From assembly GCF_001699815.1 (NCBI RefSeq), contig NZ_MCGB01000096.1, forward strand, positions 62,001-126,000: a DNA stretch of 64,000 nucleotides, written 5' to 3'. This document shows positions 26,239 through 34,144 of the stretch, one piece after another (positions within the stretch are counted from its first letter, which is position 1; each line of letters begins with the position of its first letter). The notes beneath the pieces were generated by a model. It saw only the letters and a program-made list of their open reading frames with translations, had not been told where the DNA came from and did not search any database. A program made the position numbers and the translations under genes. The DNA is from Ralstonia pickettii (GTDB lineage Bacteria; Pseudomonadota; Gammaproteobacteria; Burkholderiales; Burkholderiaceae).

Positions 26239-26251
26239 ATACGGCCGATTT
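26228..26251. promoter_or_regulatory. inverted repeat at the tnsAB start
   Basis: AAATCGG (26228-26234) pairs with CCGATTT (26245-26251) across 10 bases, overlapping the tnsAB start and lying in the gap to the divergent DUF6471-like gene. Its position suits an operator for control of transposase expression; the binding protein is unknown. No copy of the end repeat is visible here, unlike in Tn7 where TnsB sites precede tnsA. Confidence 0.5.
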
Positions 26252-26312
26252 TTCCTTGCAAGCGTGTGCTGGCTTAGAAGAGCAGATGCCAGGCATGGTC
26301 GGAGAACGACAA

Positions 26313-26609
26313 ATGAACGAAACGCAGCGCAATGAAGTAGCGCCGGCGGAGCCGCCCTACGCGCAATGGGAAGAACGGGCGAAGGAATTGGTTCTTTGGG
26401 GGATGGCGCAGCGCAAACTGGGCTACAAGGAACTGGCTCGGCGGCTCGAACGCTATGGAATCGAAGAATCGGCCGACCAGATAAACCGCAAGGTCAATCG
26501 AAAGCGGTTTTCTGCAGCTTTTCTGCTCGCTTGCCTGACCGCAATGGAACTGCAATCCATCCCCATTCTCGCCAAGCCGAAACAAACGAGCGCTCGTTCG
26601 TCGCGTTGA
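26313..26609 (+). CDS. small DUF6471-like protein, single domain
   Basis: A 98-residue protein. The core, from WEERAKELVLWGMAQRKLGY through KELARRLERYGIEESADQ to RKRFSAAFLLACLTAM, resembles a family I recall as DUF6471. It has a helix-turn-helix look: a 'tyrosine-KELA' helix, a Gly turn and a basic-aromatic helix. Start ATG at 26313 has GGAG 9 bases upstream; earlier in-frame ATGs lack one. It is divergent from tnsAB across 74 bases, so it may regulate the transposon or be its first accessory gene. No function is established. Confidence 0.65.
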   Translation: MNETQRNEVAPAEPPYAQWEERAKELVLWGMAQRKLGYKELARRLERYGIEESADQINRKVNRKRFSAAFLLACLTAMELQSIPILAKPKQTSARSSR

Positions 26610-26697
26610 AACCCACTTGCACGGCGCCCTAGTCGTTCGGTCCCGGCCGCTCGCCATCACCCCCTCCCAACATGGGTGGTCTTTCCCTTTCTGCTGT

Positions 26698-27186
26698 TTA
26701 AGCGATGTCGAGTAGCGCAATCAACGCATCAACCAGCCGCTCTGACGATAGACCCTGTTGACCGTCGAGAATCAAAGCCCTGTCGGTCAACTTGGCGAGC
26801 ACCTGTCGAACATCGCAGTCAATGAGGACCGGGTTTTCTGGTCGCCGGCGCTCGATATCAGCGCGGAGCCACTCTCGTCGAGGCACCAACGGCATGTTTG
26901 CCACGTGTAAAAGCCGGTTTCCCGGCAGCGTTGCCCCGACTACGCGCGCTTGCACAGTAGGTGGTAGCCGCTGCGCCGCACACCTGTAGCCGGAATAGAA
27001 AACCCACCATGTGTGCAATATGACGCGCGTTTTCGGCCTCGCGCAGATGACGCGTTCAAGCCAGGGGCTGTTTTCAAACAACGTGTGGCCAGCGACAAGA
27101 AGACGCGGCGTCTCCCCTTCATGCAGACGCACGTTGCGAGGATGGAGCACACCGTCGAAACCAAGGTAAAGGGTCGCAGGTTCCAT
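26698..27186 (-). CDS. HAD-like protein with altered nucleophile motif
   Basis: A 162-residue protein resembling the HAD domain found in RNA-repair ('Swiss army knife') proteins. The first motif reads LYLGFDGVLHP, where the usual DxDG carries Gly in place of the first, nucleophilic Asp. A later acidic motif, VLIDCDV, and the Trp-rich VILHTWWVFY segment follow. Without the nucleophile it may bind rather than hydrolyse phosphate, or motif I may be read differently. A GAGGAG site precedes the ATG. A related gene with an intact motif is at 29358-29837. Role unknown. Confidence 0.6.
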   Translation of the reverse strand: MEPATLYLGFDGVLHPRNVRLHEGETPRLLVAGHTLFENSPWLERVICARPKTRVILHTWWVFYSGYRCAAQRLPPTVQARVVGATLPGNRLLHVANMPLVPRREWLRADIERRRPENPVLIDCDVRQVLAKLTDRALILDGQQGLSSERLVDALIALLDIA

Positions 27187-27402
27187 CGCGACTCCTCGAT
27201 GGCAAACGCAGCGCCAAGAGCGGAGGCAGCTTCCTAGCCGGGAAACATCGGCTTAGAATTGCGCAGACTTCCTCTCTTCGCCGACAGAGATAGGGCCGAC
27301 TTCGCCATTGCGGCTGGAGTTCTGCTTCTGTTAAGTCGTCTTTTTGCACTGCTTGCCGCGCTCGCGACGAGCACACAGTTCTACAACCTAAAGGTTCGTG
27401 CC

Positions 27403-27906
27403 GTGAGTCACGTCGACACGCCCTGGACGCGCTTGGCCTCGCGCACTGCACGAGGGCTGCTTGCGCGCAAAGGATTCAGCTATGAAACCCTTGCCGCGCA
27501 GCTCTGCGCCATGGGAATCCAGGAATCCGTTAGAGGCGCGGAGAGTAAAGTTCAGCGAGGCTCATATCGCTTTGCATTTTTCCTCCAGGTTCTGAAGGCT
27601 GTCGATTCGGAGTACCCGCCATCTTGGAAGGCATACATCGAGACGGAGGATGCTTGGGAAATTGCTGCCAAGAAGATTGTCGTCCATGAGCTAACGGCTC
27701 ACGCGCTTGACGTTGCAAAACTCGGACACCGCCTGACGCGACTCGGCATCCCGGCAGAGGCCAGCTCTCTCGAATCGCAGATTGCATTTGGCGAATTCCC
27801 GTTTGTCCTAGTCCTACAGCTGTCTCTGGTCGCACCTATTGGCGGAATGGAGCGCTTCGTTGACCAGAGAGACATCGAGCACACAGCGGCGACCGTCAAT
27901 ACCTAA
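27403..27906 (+). CDS. tandem DUF6471-like protein
   Basis: A 167-residue protein with two copies of the same domain. Copy 1 (about residues 7-65) has WTRLASRTARGLLARKGFSY, ETLAAQLCAMGIQESV and YRFAFFLQVLKAV. Copy 2 (about 85-145) has WEIAAKKIVVHELTAHALDV, AKLGHRLTRLGIPAEA and FPFVLVLQLSLV. The second copy has lost the basic residues near its end. GTG at 27403 with AAAGG upstream is chosen; a longer frame to 27259 begins with an unlikely TTG and overlaps the promoter of the HAD gene. With the gene at 26313 this makes three such domains within 1.6 kb of tnsAB. Confidence 0.65.
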   Translation: MSHVDTPWTRLASRTARGLLARKGFSYETLAAQLCAMGIQESVRGAESKVQRGSYRFAFFLQVLKAVDSEYPPSWKAYIETEDAWEIAAKKIVVHELTAHALDVAKLGHRLTRLGIPAEASSLESQIAFGEFPFVLVLQLSLVAPIGGMERFVDQRDIEHTAATVNT

Positions 27907-28133
27907 GCTTGCCCTCATCGCGCGGAGCTTCTTGTAATTCTGCTTTTGCTCGGTTCGAGTTAGTCGGTACGTAAAAACACGCACCACTAGTGTAGGCCGG
28001 ATGGTAGGGGACACAAGCACTGTTACATCGTGCGCTCCCCATCGCGCATGTCTTGACAAGCCCGCTTTGCGACGCGCGTAGCGTCGCCAGAACTTTGCTT
28101 CCGAAAAGAGAGCACGAGTGCATCCCAGTAAGG

Positions 28134-29102
28134 TCAGCTACAGCAGTTCATGACAAGGGGGTCGCACGAACACTCATAGAAGTGGTCAACTGCTTTTTTG
28201 GCTTCGCGCTTGGCAGACGCCGCCAGCGTCGCAATCGCATCGCTATCGAGTTGAGAGTCTGAGGGCACCGAGACGACTCCCACGGCGACCGTCACGAAGC
28301 CATAGAAGCGGAGGTTGCCGTGACGGTCTTCACTGTTGATGCCGCCCGCTTTGATGTCCGCTGGCGTGTAAATCTCCACCGCTTTGCGATTGAAGTCCGC
28401 CATGGCGGTGCGGATGCGCGACTCCCAATCCTCGCTCTGGAAGAGAATCAGGAAATCGTCGCCGCCAACGTGCCCGAGAAAGTCACGAAGTGGGTCACAG
28501 GCCTCACTCAGGACCGCAGCCGCCAACTTAAGCATTTCGTCGCCCTTCCAATAGCCATACTGGTCGTTGAACGGCTTGAAGCTGTTTAGGTCGCAGTAGC
28601 ACGCGTGGAAGGGAGCTCCGCTTGTTAGCAGCCGCTTGATGTGGGCGTCAATTGGTAAGTTGCCCGGCAGGAACGTCAATGGGTTTGCGTACCTTGCCGC
28701 CTCGATACGCACTTCCGTGACCGCGCGTACAAGGTCCTCTCCTCGTGCAAGCCCTGCATAACGTCCATTCTCGACGAGCACCAGTCCATCCGCGAGATAG
28801 CGTTGGTCATCGCTGGCCAGCAGATTGACCAAATCTTCCATCGTCGCACCCTTTTCCAATACAGCGGGAGTGGGGTTCGCAATGGTCATACACGGCTTCT
28901 TGCCAAACAGGTCCCGGTGGTAAGGTAGCGCATACCAATCAATGAAAGAACGGCGACTGATGATGCCGACGGGCCGTTCATCCTTGACGACAGCGATAGC
29001 ATGCAGGTTTGGATGCTTAGAAAATGCTGCCAAAACATCGTTGTTACGTGTATCTGGCAACACGCTAGGTGCGTCAATTAAAAGTCGGCTTGCGGAGTTC
29101 AT
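28134..29102 (-). CDS. CBS-pair / GGDDF diguanylate-cyclase-like protein
   Basis: A 322-residue protein. Residues about 10-140 form a CBS pair (ATMEDLVNLLASDDQRYLADGLVLVE), and about 155-300 a GGDEF domain with the active-site motif GHVGGDDF and CDLNSFKPFNDQYGYWKGDEML. The RxxD feedback site expected five residues before GGDDF is absent. Family relatives carry an EAL domain in front; here it is missing, so this is either a naturally short form or a truncated one. It should make c-di-GMP if active. Only a weak ribosome site is seen. Confidence 0.78.
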   Translation of the reverse strand: MNSASRLLIDAPSVLPDTRNNDVLAAFSKHPNLHAIAVVKDERPVGIISRRSFIDWYALPYHRDLFGKKPCMTIANPTPAVLEKGATMEDLVNLLASDDQRYLADGLVLVENGRYAGLARGEDLVRAVTEVRIEAARYANPLTFLPGNLPIDAHIKRLLTSGAPFHACYCDLNSFKPFNDQYGYWKGDEMLKLAAAVLSEACDPLRDFLGHVGGDDFLILFQSEDWESRIRTAMADFNRKAVEIYTPADIKAGGINSEDRHGNLRFYGFVTVAVGVVSVPSDSQLDSDAIATLAASAKREAKKAVDHFYECSCDPLVMNCCS

Positions 29103-29357
29103 TTCTCAGTTTTTTCTTCAACTCACGTCCCAGCGCTGTCACTGGTATTGACAAGAGAACGACAACGTTACGTCGATTCAGTTCGTGCAGTTTCTTTGAC
29201 AGGCTCTTTGCAATCGCAGTGACAATCGCTCGCTCGAAGTCCATGTGCCACTCCCATGCGAAAGGGCTGCGACCGCTACATCCGCGCCGTCGAGAACTTA
29301 TCGAAAATTGCCCAGAGATTGGCTACTGCGGGTCGCGAACGGCTGGACGACGTACCA

Positions 29358-29837
29358 TCAACCAGAGGCTAGAATCGTTGCGAGCCTCGACCGCAGCGTC
29401 GCCTGGACAGCCGGAGCACTCAGACCTGTCTTCGAGGCGCATGCGATGAATCGTGCATCACATCGACCTGCAGCAACCACGCTCGGATGGTCGTCGATTG
29501 CGAGCCAGCGAGTAAGCCGACGCCGCCGAACTTCCGTCAGAATTTCGTCCGCCCTGGATGCGCCCCAGGTTTCCACAACACCAACGAAGCGGGCGCCAAG
29601 AGGACCAAGCACTCGTCTCAAATCGTCGTCATCGAGCAAGCGTCGCCAATCTGAGCTCACAATGATTTGAACCTCGGGGTGAGGCGCCAGGATGTCGACA
29701 AGGATTGGTCGCCAGCCGAACAAATTGGGATTAGCGATTAGGCGCCCAGCACTATCCAGAGCGGGCTCATCTGCAGCATGGAGTACGCCATCAAAATCCG
29801 TGAAGAGGACGAGGATTCGGGGAGCGCTTTTTGTCAT
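29358..29837 (-). CDS. HAD-like protein of the RNA-repair-associated type
   Basis: A 159-residue protein with the intact first HAD motif FTDFDGVLHA (nucleophile and acid/base Asp, about 13-15), motif II in QIIVSSDWRR and a late acidic motif WLAIDDHP. This is the small HAD form seen alone or fused in predicted RNA-repair proteins, possibly removing terminal phosphates. It has the same overall pattern as the gene at 26698 but keeps the nucleophile. It is upstream, on the same strand, of the CBS-GGDDF gene, at 255 bases, so not clearly an operon. Confidence 0.68.
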   Translation of the reverse strand: MTKSAPRILVLFTDFDGVLHAADEPALDSAGRLIANPNLFGWRPILVDILAPHPEVQIIVSSDWRRLLDDDDLRRVLGPLGARFVGVVETWGASRADEILTEVRRRRLTRWLAIDDHPSVVAAGRCDARFIACASKTGLSAPAVQATLRSRLATILASG

Positions 29838-30045
29838 ACCGTCGTCGACGTGAAGCTAGTGCAGTAACCAAGTTCCCGCCATTGTGACTGGAGGCGGCGA
29901 TATGAGAGCTACATGGCGGAGCCTGATATCTACACCGCGTGGCATGCAGACAGTTGGAATAGCTGGTTCGGCGTCTGCTATCACGAACCACCATCGCGGA
30001 GTGCATCGTATTCATCGCCCACATCGGTAGCCCCCTCCGACAGCG

Positions 30046-30375
30046 TCATTGAATTGTGTTGCAAGGCGCATCGTATTCTTCGGTTACATCCTTGAACTCC
30101 TTGACAGCGTTGTAGAGGGTCCAAAGCAGCCAAATATATTGAGCGTCATCGTCATATCCTGAGTTCCCCGACAACGCGTACCTCCGACCGCTACTGGTGA
30201 TACCAGTGCGTGTACGGAAATCAAACGAGACGACGGCCGAGGTGACGCGACCATGACTGCTCTCGACGCAATGGCCTACGAGGTGCCTCTGTCCCAGCTC
30301 GGTCTCAAACACTCTCCACCGTGTGAGCGTTGCTTGCGGCTGCACGCTGACCGGAGGAACTGTTTCGAATGACAT
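30046..30375 (-). CDS. small hypothetical protein, paralogue 1
   Basis: A 109-residue soluble protein. It shares with the gene at 31077 the pattern WRV..T..G.RH.VG.C, then SFD..T..G.T..G.R.ALSG, then a C-terminal DVT.EY. An AGGAG site precedes the ATG at 30375. It lies 27 bases after the gene at 30403, probably in one transcript. No recognised domain; a small beta-rich fold is suggested by alternating hydrophobic residues. It belongs to the accessory module next to the transposon. Confidence 0.6.
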   Translation of the reverse strand: MSFETVPPVSVQPQATLTRWRVFETELGQRHLVGHCVESSHGRVTSAVVSFDFRTRTGITSSGRRYALSGNSGYDDDAQYIWLLWTLYNAVKEFKDVTEEYDAPCNTIQ

Positions 30376-30402
30376 GATGACACTCCTGCCATTTATGGAT
30401 GC

Positions 30403-30852
30403 TCATCGCCTGCCATCAAGAAAGTCTTCCCAATCCCACAAGTACGCGCAGCCCGTCGGCTCAGGCTCGCCGGCAATCACCGGACAAGCAGAGTTTCGGA
30501 TGTTGGACGCGAAAAGAGCACGGGCAGGTTCAGGAATTTCACTCAAGCGGACGTACGCGAGCGAATCTGAAAAGTGGATTGGGACCAGGGGTATCCTTGG
30601 ACGGGCGGGCAGCTCTTCCTTCCCAGTCAAGCCCACGGCGATGCATCGCGCCACGAGGTCCCAGATACTGGCGCTATACCTCGGGTAGCCACTGAGCTGT
30701 CCCTCCCCCACCAAGCCGAATGGCTCCTCCCGAAGAGTCACGGCGTAGCGCCCCAGTCGGCCGCCCTGAATGCGCCCGATTTCAGCTATCGCCAGCGCCC
30801 CGTGACCGTCTGCGCAGCCGCTAGGAAGCAATTCAATCGTGATGAGCAGCAT
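30403..30852 (-). CDS. hypothetical protein of the accessory module
   Basis: A 149-residue protein with start at an ATG preceded by GAGGAG. The N-terminal part (LLITIELLPSGCADGHGALA, then IAEIGRIQGGRLGRYAVTLREE) looks like a beta-sheet core, and the C-terminus ends in a Trp-rich WDWEDFLDGRR. I do not recognise the family. It sits between the two paralogous small proteins, suggesting a conserved three-gene set. Confidence 0.55.
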   Translation of the reverse strand: MLLITIELLPSGCADGHGALAIAEIGRIQGGRLGRYAVTLREEPFGLVGEGQLSGYPRYSASIWDLVARCIAVGLTGKEELPARPRIPLVPIHFSDSLAYVRLSEIPEPARALFASNIRNSACPVIAGEPEPTGCAYLWDWEDFLDGRR

Positions 30853-31076
30853 CGCCAATCTCCTCGCCTCCGCAGAGGCGCCAACGTCCATACTGCGTGG
30901 GCGCACCAGCCACTCGCGTCGTCGTTCTACGGACGAGTCTTCCGCCGACCGAGAAGACGTGCTGCCGAACCATCATCGCGCCGCTGGGGACGTCGTCGTA
31001 CCTCGGTCAGTACCGCGCCCCTCCCTCTATTCGCTACTCTCGTCTGCGGCGTTGGTGTGATTCCATAAGCGCTACC

Positions 31077-31421
31077 TCAGGCGAGACACTCCCTTGTGAG
31101 CAATTCTGATAAATACTCGCCTGTCACGTCCTTATGACCTGAGACCTTGTTGGACCAAGCTGCGATGTACCAACAAAGCTTCACCAGACCTTTGTCTCGG
31201 CCAGCGACGCCCGACAAGGCAAATCGAAGACCGCCCTTGGTGAGGCCCACCCTGGCTGTGCCATCAAAGGAGATAATCGGCGGGCTGACCCGGCAGCAAC
31301 CGCCATTGCGCATGCATTTACCGACAAAGTGTCTGGTGCCAACGCAGGTTTGCATCACGCGCCACTCCACGAGGAGGGCGTCTCCTGCAATGTCTTCGAC
31401 CGTCGAAATCCACGTGTGCAC
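31077..31421 (-). CDS. small hypothetical protein, paralogue 2
   Basis: A 114-residue paralogue of the protein at 30046, with WRVMQTCVGTRHFVGKC, then ISFDGTARVGLTKGG, LRFALSGVAG and KDVTGEY in the same order and spacing. Start is GTG at 31421, with GGAG 8 bases before it. It lies 224 bases upstream of the gene at 30403 on the same strand. Function unknown; duplication of this family within one small module is the notable point. Confidence 0.58.
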   Translation of the reverse strand: MHTWISTVEDIAGDALLVEWRVMQTCVGTRHFVGKCMRNGGCCRVSPPIISFDGTARVGLTKGGLRFALSGVAGRDKGLVKLCWYIAAWSNKVSGHKDVTGEYLSELLTRECLA

Positions 31422-31734
31422 GGTGTTGCTCCTACGCTGTTAAGCAGCCTCATTGGGCGCAATGACGCCCTGCACAGGCGAGAGACGCCTTTGCTAGCAA
31501 GTCAGCACAACCGATTGCAAAAATTTGGGCACAAAACCACGCTCCTACGCCCGCTAAGCGGGCACAGGCGCGGTCAGCCCAAGCTCAGGCACGACGAGTC
31601 AGCAGCTCGATGGGCCGTCGGGGTGTCTTGCACGCAAGGGATGAGATTGTTGCCAGGAAGTAGTTCTGCTTGTGGCGGCAACAACTGATGCGCCGCTGGG
31701 GCGCGCGACTGCAGTCTAGGACGTTTGGTGAAAG
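31422..31734. other. 313 bases without a supported gene
   Basis: Between the GTG of the small protein (minus strand) and the M20 fragment. Short open frames here have no ribosome sites or recognisable products. It may carry the promoter of the 31077 gene and a join between island segments. No clear repeat or hairpin was seen. Confidence 0.5.
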
Positions 31735-31977
31735 ATGCAAGGCCACGTAGGCTATGGAAGAACACCTGTTGTTCTGCCGAGCATTGGAGGTTCGATTCCA
31801 AACCACGTGTTCTCGGACATTCTCCAGTTGCCGACCATCTGGATTCCACACTCCTACCCCGGCTACGCTCAACATGCGCCGGATGAACACATGCTGAGTG
31901 GGATTGCGCGAGAAGGACTCATGCTAATGGCCGGCCTCTGGTGGGACCTTGGAGACAATGGGGTCTACGCCTCTTGA
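31735..31977 (+). pseudogene. C-terminal fragment of an M20-family metallopeptidase
   Basis: Eighty codons read as the end of an M20 peptidase/desuccinylase-like enzyme: TPVVLPSIGGSIPNHVF, then LPTIWIPHSYPG and the metal-ligand motif QHAPDEHML, then MAGLWWDLG. Relatives are about 460 residues, so some 80 percent is missing, including the other metal ligands. The fragment is cut on its left side and overlaps by 13 bases the end of a LysR fragment on the other strand. Confidence 0.7.
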
Positions 31978-32321
31978 AAGGCTCGCATCGGGGAGCTGAG
32001 ATGCTGAAGGAGGCGGTTTGCCGCAGCGGAGAGCTGCCGACCAACACGAATCACCAGTTGAGCCTCCGAACTACGGAGGACAATGTTGTCGATGGGAATT
32101 GCCTTCAGCTCACCAGCGGCAAGCTCGGTGGCAATGGAGAACGGCGGTAGCAGACTGTATCCAAGGTCGCTCTTCGCAAAGAGCTTCAGGATGGCGATTG
32201 AGTTCGTCGTGATGGTTGGATTGAGCCGTATCTTCTCCAACATCATTGCGGCATCAACCAGTTGCCTCGTTCCATACGACGGATGCGTTAGAGCAACGGG
32301 ATAGGGAAGCCGTTGGCTTGC
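31965..32321 (-). pseudogene. C-terminal fragment of a LysR regulator
   Basis: About 118 codons match the last part of a LysR effector domain: ALTHPSYGTRQLVDAA, then TITTNSIAILKLFAKSDLGY, SLLPPFSIATELAAGEL and VGRQLSAAANRLLQHL. The DNA-binding half is absent; just upstream the frame turns into unrelated sequence and, after about 115 bases, into a tniQ remnant. It converges on the M20 fragment; the two may be remnants of one former LysR/peptidase pair. Confidence 0.7.
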
Positions 32322-32435
32322 GTTACTGGGGCAACCTAGTGAAAACCGTCTGCGGTCCAACGAACCCAAATCTGTAGTCGTGCCGGCGGCCGACTGCGTT
32401 CGGCCGCCAACACCTGTCAGCTCGCTTGTCGAAGC

Positions 32436-32595
32436 GAGGGACTCGCCCCCTCACTTCCCGAAGGTTGATTGCTTTGCCTTGGTTAGCGATGTTTGCATCT
32501 CGAAGGCAACGATTGATTCGGCCACCCGTTTCCGCGTGGCCATTTTCATTGGTGCGAAAATATCGCTCGACGCGAGCTAGCCGCGCAACAGCCAT
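32436..32595 (-). pseudogene. fragment of a second tniQ gene
   Basis: Over the first 46 bases this strand matches the intact tniQ (21194-21239) at about 41 positions. The peptide contains QGKAINLREVRGRVP against EGKAINLREMRARVP in the intact copy. Only a C-terminal piece of about 50 codons remains; the ending and the transposon end repeats are lost at a join with the LysR fragment. It is a relic of another Tn7-like element in the same orientation. Confidence 0.7.
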
Positions 32596-32603
32596 GTCGA
32601 AGG

Positions 32604-33038
32604 CTACTTTGTCGCCGAAGCGGCCGCGCGCAGTGCGAGCAGATAGCTGTCGACACCGAAACCGCAGATTTGTCCCTTCACAACTTCGGCGAACACCGAG
32701 TGATGCCGGAAGGCTTCACGAGCATGGATGTTCGACATATGCACCTCGACGACAGGCACCGTGAGAATCGCCAGCGCGTCGCGAATACCATAGCTGTAAT
32801 GAGTCCAGGCGCCGGCATTGATTAACACCGCGTCGACGCCATCGGTGAAGGCCTTGTGAATACGCTCGCACATCTCACCTTCGTGATTCGTCTGGAAGCT
32901 GTCAACTTCGACGTTCAACTCGCGACCGAGCGCTTGCAGTTTCTCGTCTATTTCGGCCAAGGTAATCGTCCCGTACTGGACCGGGTCGCGCTTGCCAAAC
33001 ATATTGTGGTTGACGCCATGAAGCATGAGTACTTTCAT
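32604..33038 (-). CDS. type II 3-dehydroquinate dehydratase-like protein, divergent
   Basis: A 144-residue AroQ-family protein. The family residues Asn (HGVNHN), Arg (GKRDP), Tyr (VQYG), Asn and His (INAGAWTH), His (EVHMSNIH) and Arg (AREAFRHH) are kept. The usual GPNLN and NPAAYTH loops read GVNHN and NAGAWTH, so the substrate pocket is altered. It may dehydrate 3-dehydroquinate or a related hydroaromatic acid. It is the last gene of a minus-strand group with a Gfo/Idh oxidoreductase and an MHS transporter (25 and 28 bases between genes). Confidence 0.78.
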   Translation of the reverse strand: MKVLMLHGVNHNMFGKRDPVQYGTITLAEIDEKLQALGRELNVEVDSFQTNHEGEMCERIHKAFTDGVDAVLINAGAWTHYSYGIRDALAILTVPVVEVHMSNIHAREAFRHHSVFAEVVKGQICGFGVDSYLLALRAAASATK

Positions 33039-33063
33039 TTCAATCCCTCCTTAACCTTGAGTT

Positions 33064-34116
33064 TCAGTCGCGCGGCAGTTCGACGACGGTGCCCGACGTA
33101 GCCGCTGTAATGATAGCTTCGGTGATGCGCAGGTTCTTGAGGCCGTCTCGCGCCGATACCAAAGGCGCGACCGCACCGCGAGCAACCGCACCAAAATGCT
33201 CCATCTGATGCTTGATGGGGTCATCTCGCACCATGCCGACCACGCCAGCCTCGAACGGCTTCCACCAAGAGCGGTCCTCGTCTCGCGGATAGGTTTTCAG
33301 CCGCATGGTCGGAATGGCCAGACTCCCGTTTGTACCTGCGACGAGGTAACAGTCTTCGTCTTCGTAGGTCGGGTAGGCCTTGTTCTCCTGTGACGTCTGC
33401 TCCCAGCTACGAGCACTGGCGGCCGCGTCCGAGAGCATGAACGTGCCGAGCGCGCCGCTTTCGAACCGAAGATTGATAGCGACAGTGTCCTCGACCGGAA
33501 ACGCTCTCGTCGCATGCGACTTGAATGCCTGGACGGCGACAATGTCGCCACAGAGCATGCGGAGGTTGTGCACTTCGTGAATCATGTTCAGCAGAATCGG
33601 GCCGGCGCCAATCTCGCGACGCCAGGGGGCATCGACAAAGTAGTGGTCCGGCTTCACGAACATCGCGGTACCGGTCACCGCGACGAGACGTCCGAGAACC
33701 CCCGAGTCCACGACCTGGCGAGCCTTCGCCATGATTGGGCTGTGGGCGCGGTGGTGGCCAATCAGAATCGGCACGCCTGCGCCCTCGCCAGCGCGCACCA
33801 GCACCTCGGCTTCGGCGACGGTCGCCGCAATTGGCTTCTCGAGCAGCATCGGTACCTGTGCTTCGAGAGCTTGCATTGCGTGTGCAACATGCAATTGGTT
33901 GGGCGTCGCGAGCACAACACCGTCCGGCTTATCCTTCTCGAACAGTTCGTCCAGTGTCGCGTAAAGCGGCACGTTCGCTTGTTCTGCGATTGCCTTCGCT
34001 GCAGGCGACGGGTCCACGATGGCCGAAAGCGCGCAGGTGCTACTCCCGACGGCCGCGCCGATATGCGCCTGTCCGATGTAGCCGGCCCCCGCGACGGCGA
34101 TTCGAGTCTTGTTCAT
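33064..34116 (-). CDS. Gfo/Idh/MocA-family oxidoreductase
   Basis: A 350-residue NAD(P)-dependent oxidoreductase. The N-terminal Rossmann motif is VAGAGYIGQAH (about 8-18). The conserved EKP motif is MLLEKPIAAT, and the second-domain histidine lies in NMIHEVHNLRML. Such enzymes oxidise or reduce polyols and sugar-like ring alcohols such as inositol. In this context a hydroaromatic (quinate/shikimate-like) alcohol is a reasonable guess. It sits between the transporter and AroQ-like genes in one transcription unit. Confidence 0.85.
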   Translation of the reverse strand: MNKTRIAVAGAGYIGQAHIGAAVGSSTCALSAIVDPSPAAKAIAEQANVPLYATLDELFEKDKPDGVVLATPNQLHVAHAMQALEAQVPMLLEKPIAATVAEAEVLVRAGEGAGVPILIGHHRAHSPIMAKARQVVDSGVLGRLVAVTGTAMFVKPDHYFVDAPWRREIGAGPILLNMIHEVHNLRMLCGDIVAVQAFKSHATRAFPVEDTVAINLRFESGALGTFMLSDAAASARSWEQTSQENKAYPTYEDEDCYLVAGTNGSLAIPTMRLKTYPRDEDRSWWKPFEAGVVGMVRDDPIKHQMEHFGAVARGAVAPLVSARDGLKNLRITEAIITAATSGTVVELPRD

Positions 34117-34144
34117 GCTTCGTATTGCTCCTCAGTCATTGCGC

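Larger units (their letters stand above)
20946..26609 (-). mobile_element. Tn7-like transposon core (tniQ-tnsC-tnsAB plus DUF6471 gene)
   Basis: End repeats, tniQ, tnsC and a tnsA-tnsB fusion form one compact minus-strand operon next to a tRNA-like gene. This is the gene set of Tn7-like elements: TnsAB cuts and joins, TnsC is the ATP-dependent regulator, TniQ links to the target site. The gene order puts the transposition genes at the left end, so cargo should lie to the right of tnsAB. The right end is not recognised, so the full extent is unknown and the limit at 26609 is only that of the divergent DUF6471-like gene. No cas genes, CRISPR repeats or tnsD/tnsE are present. Confidence 0.8.

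Noticed and set aside
27259-27402. N-terminal extension of the tandem DUF6471-like protein with a membrane-like segment
   Set aside because: It would start at TTG without a ribosome site and precede the first domain with unrelated sequence; the GTG at 27403 fits better.
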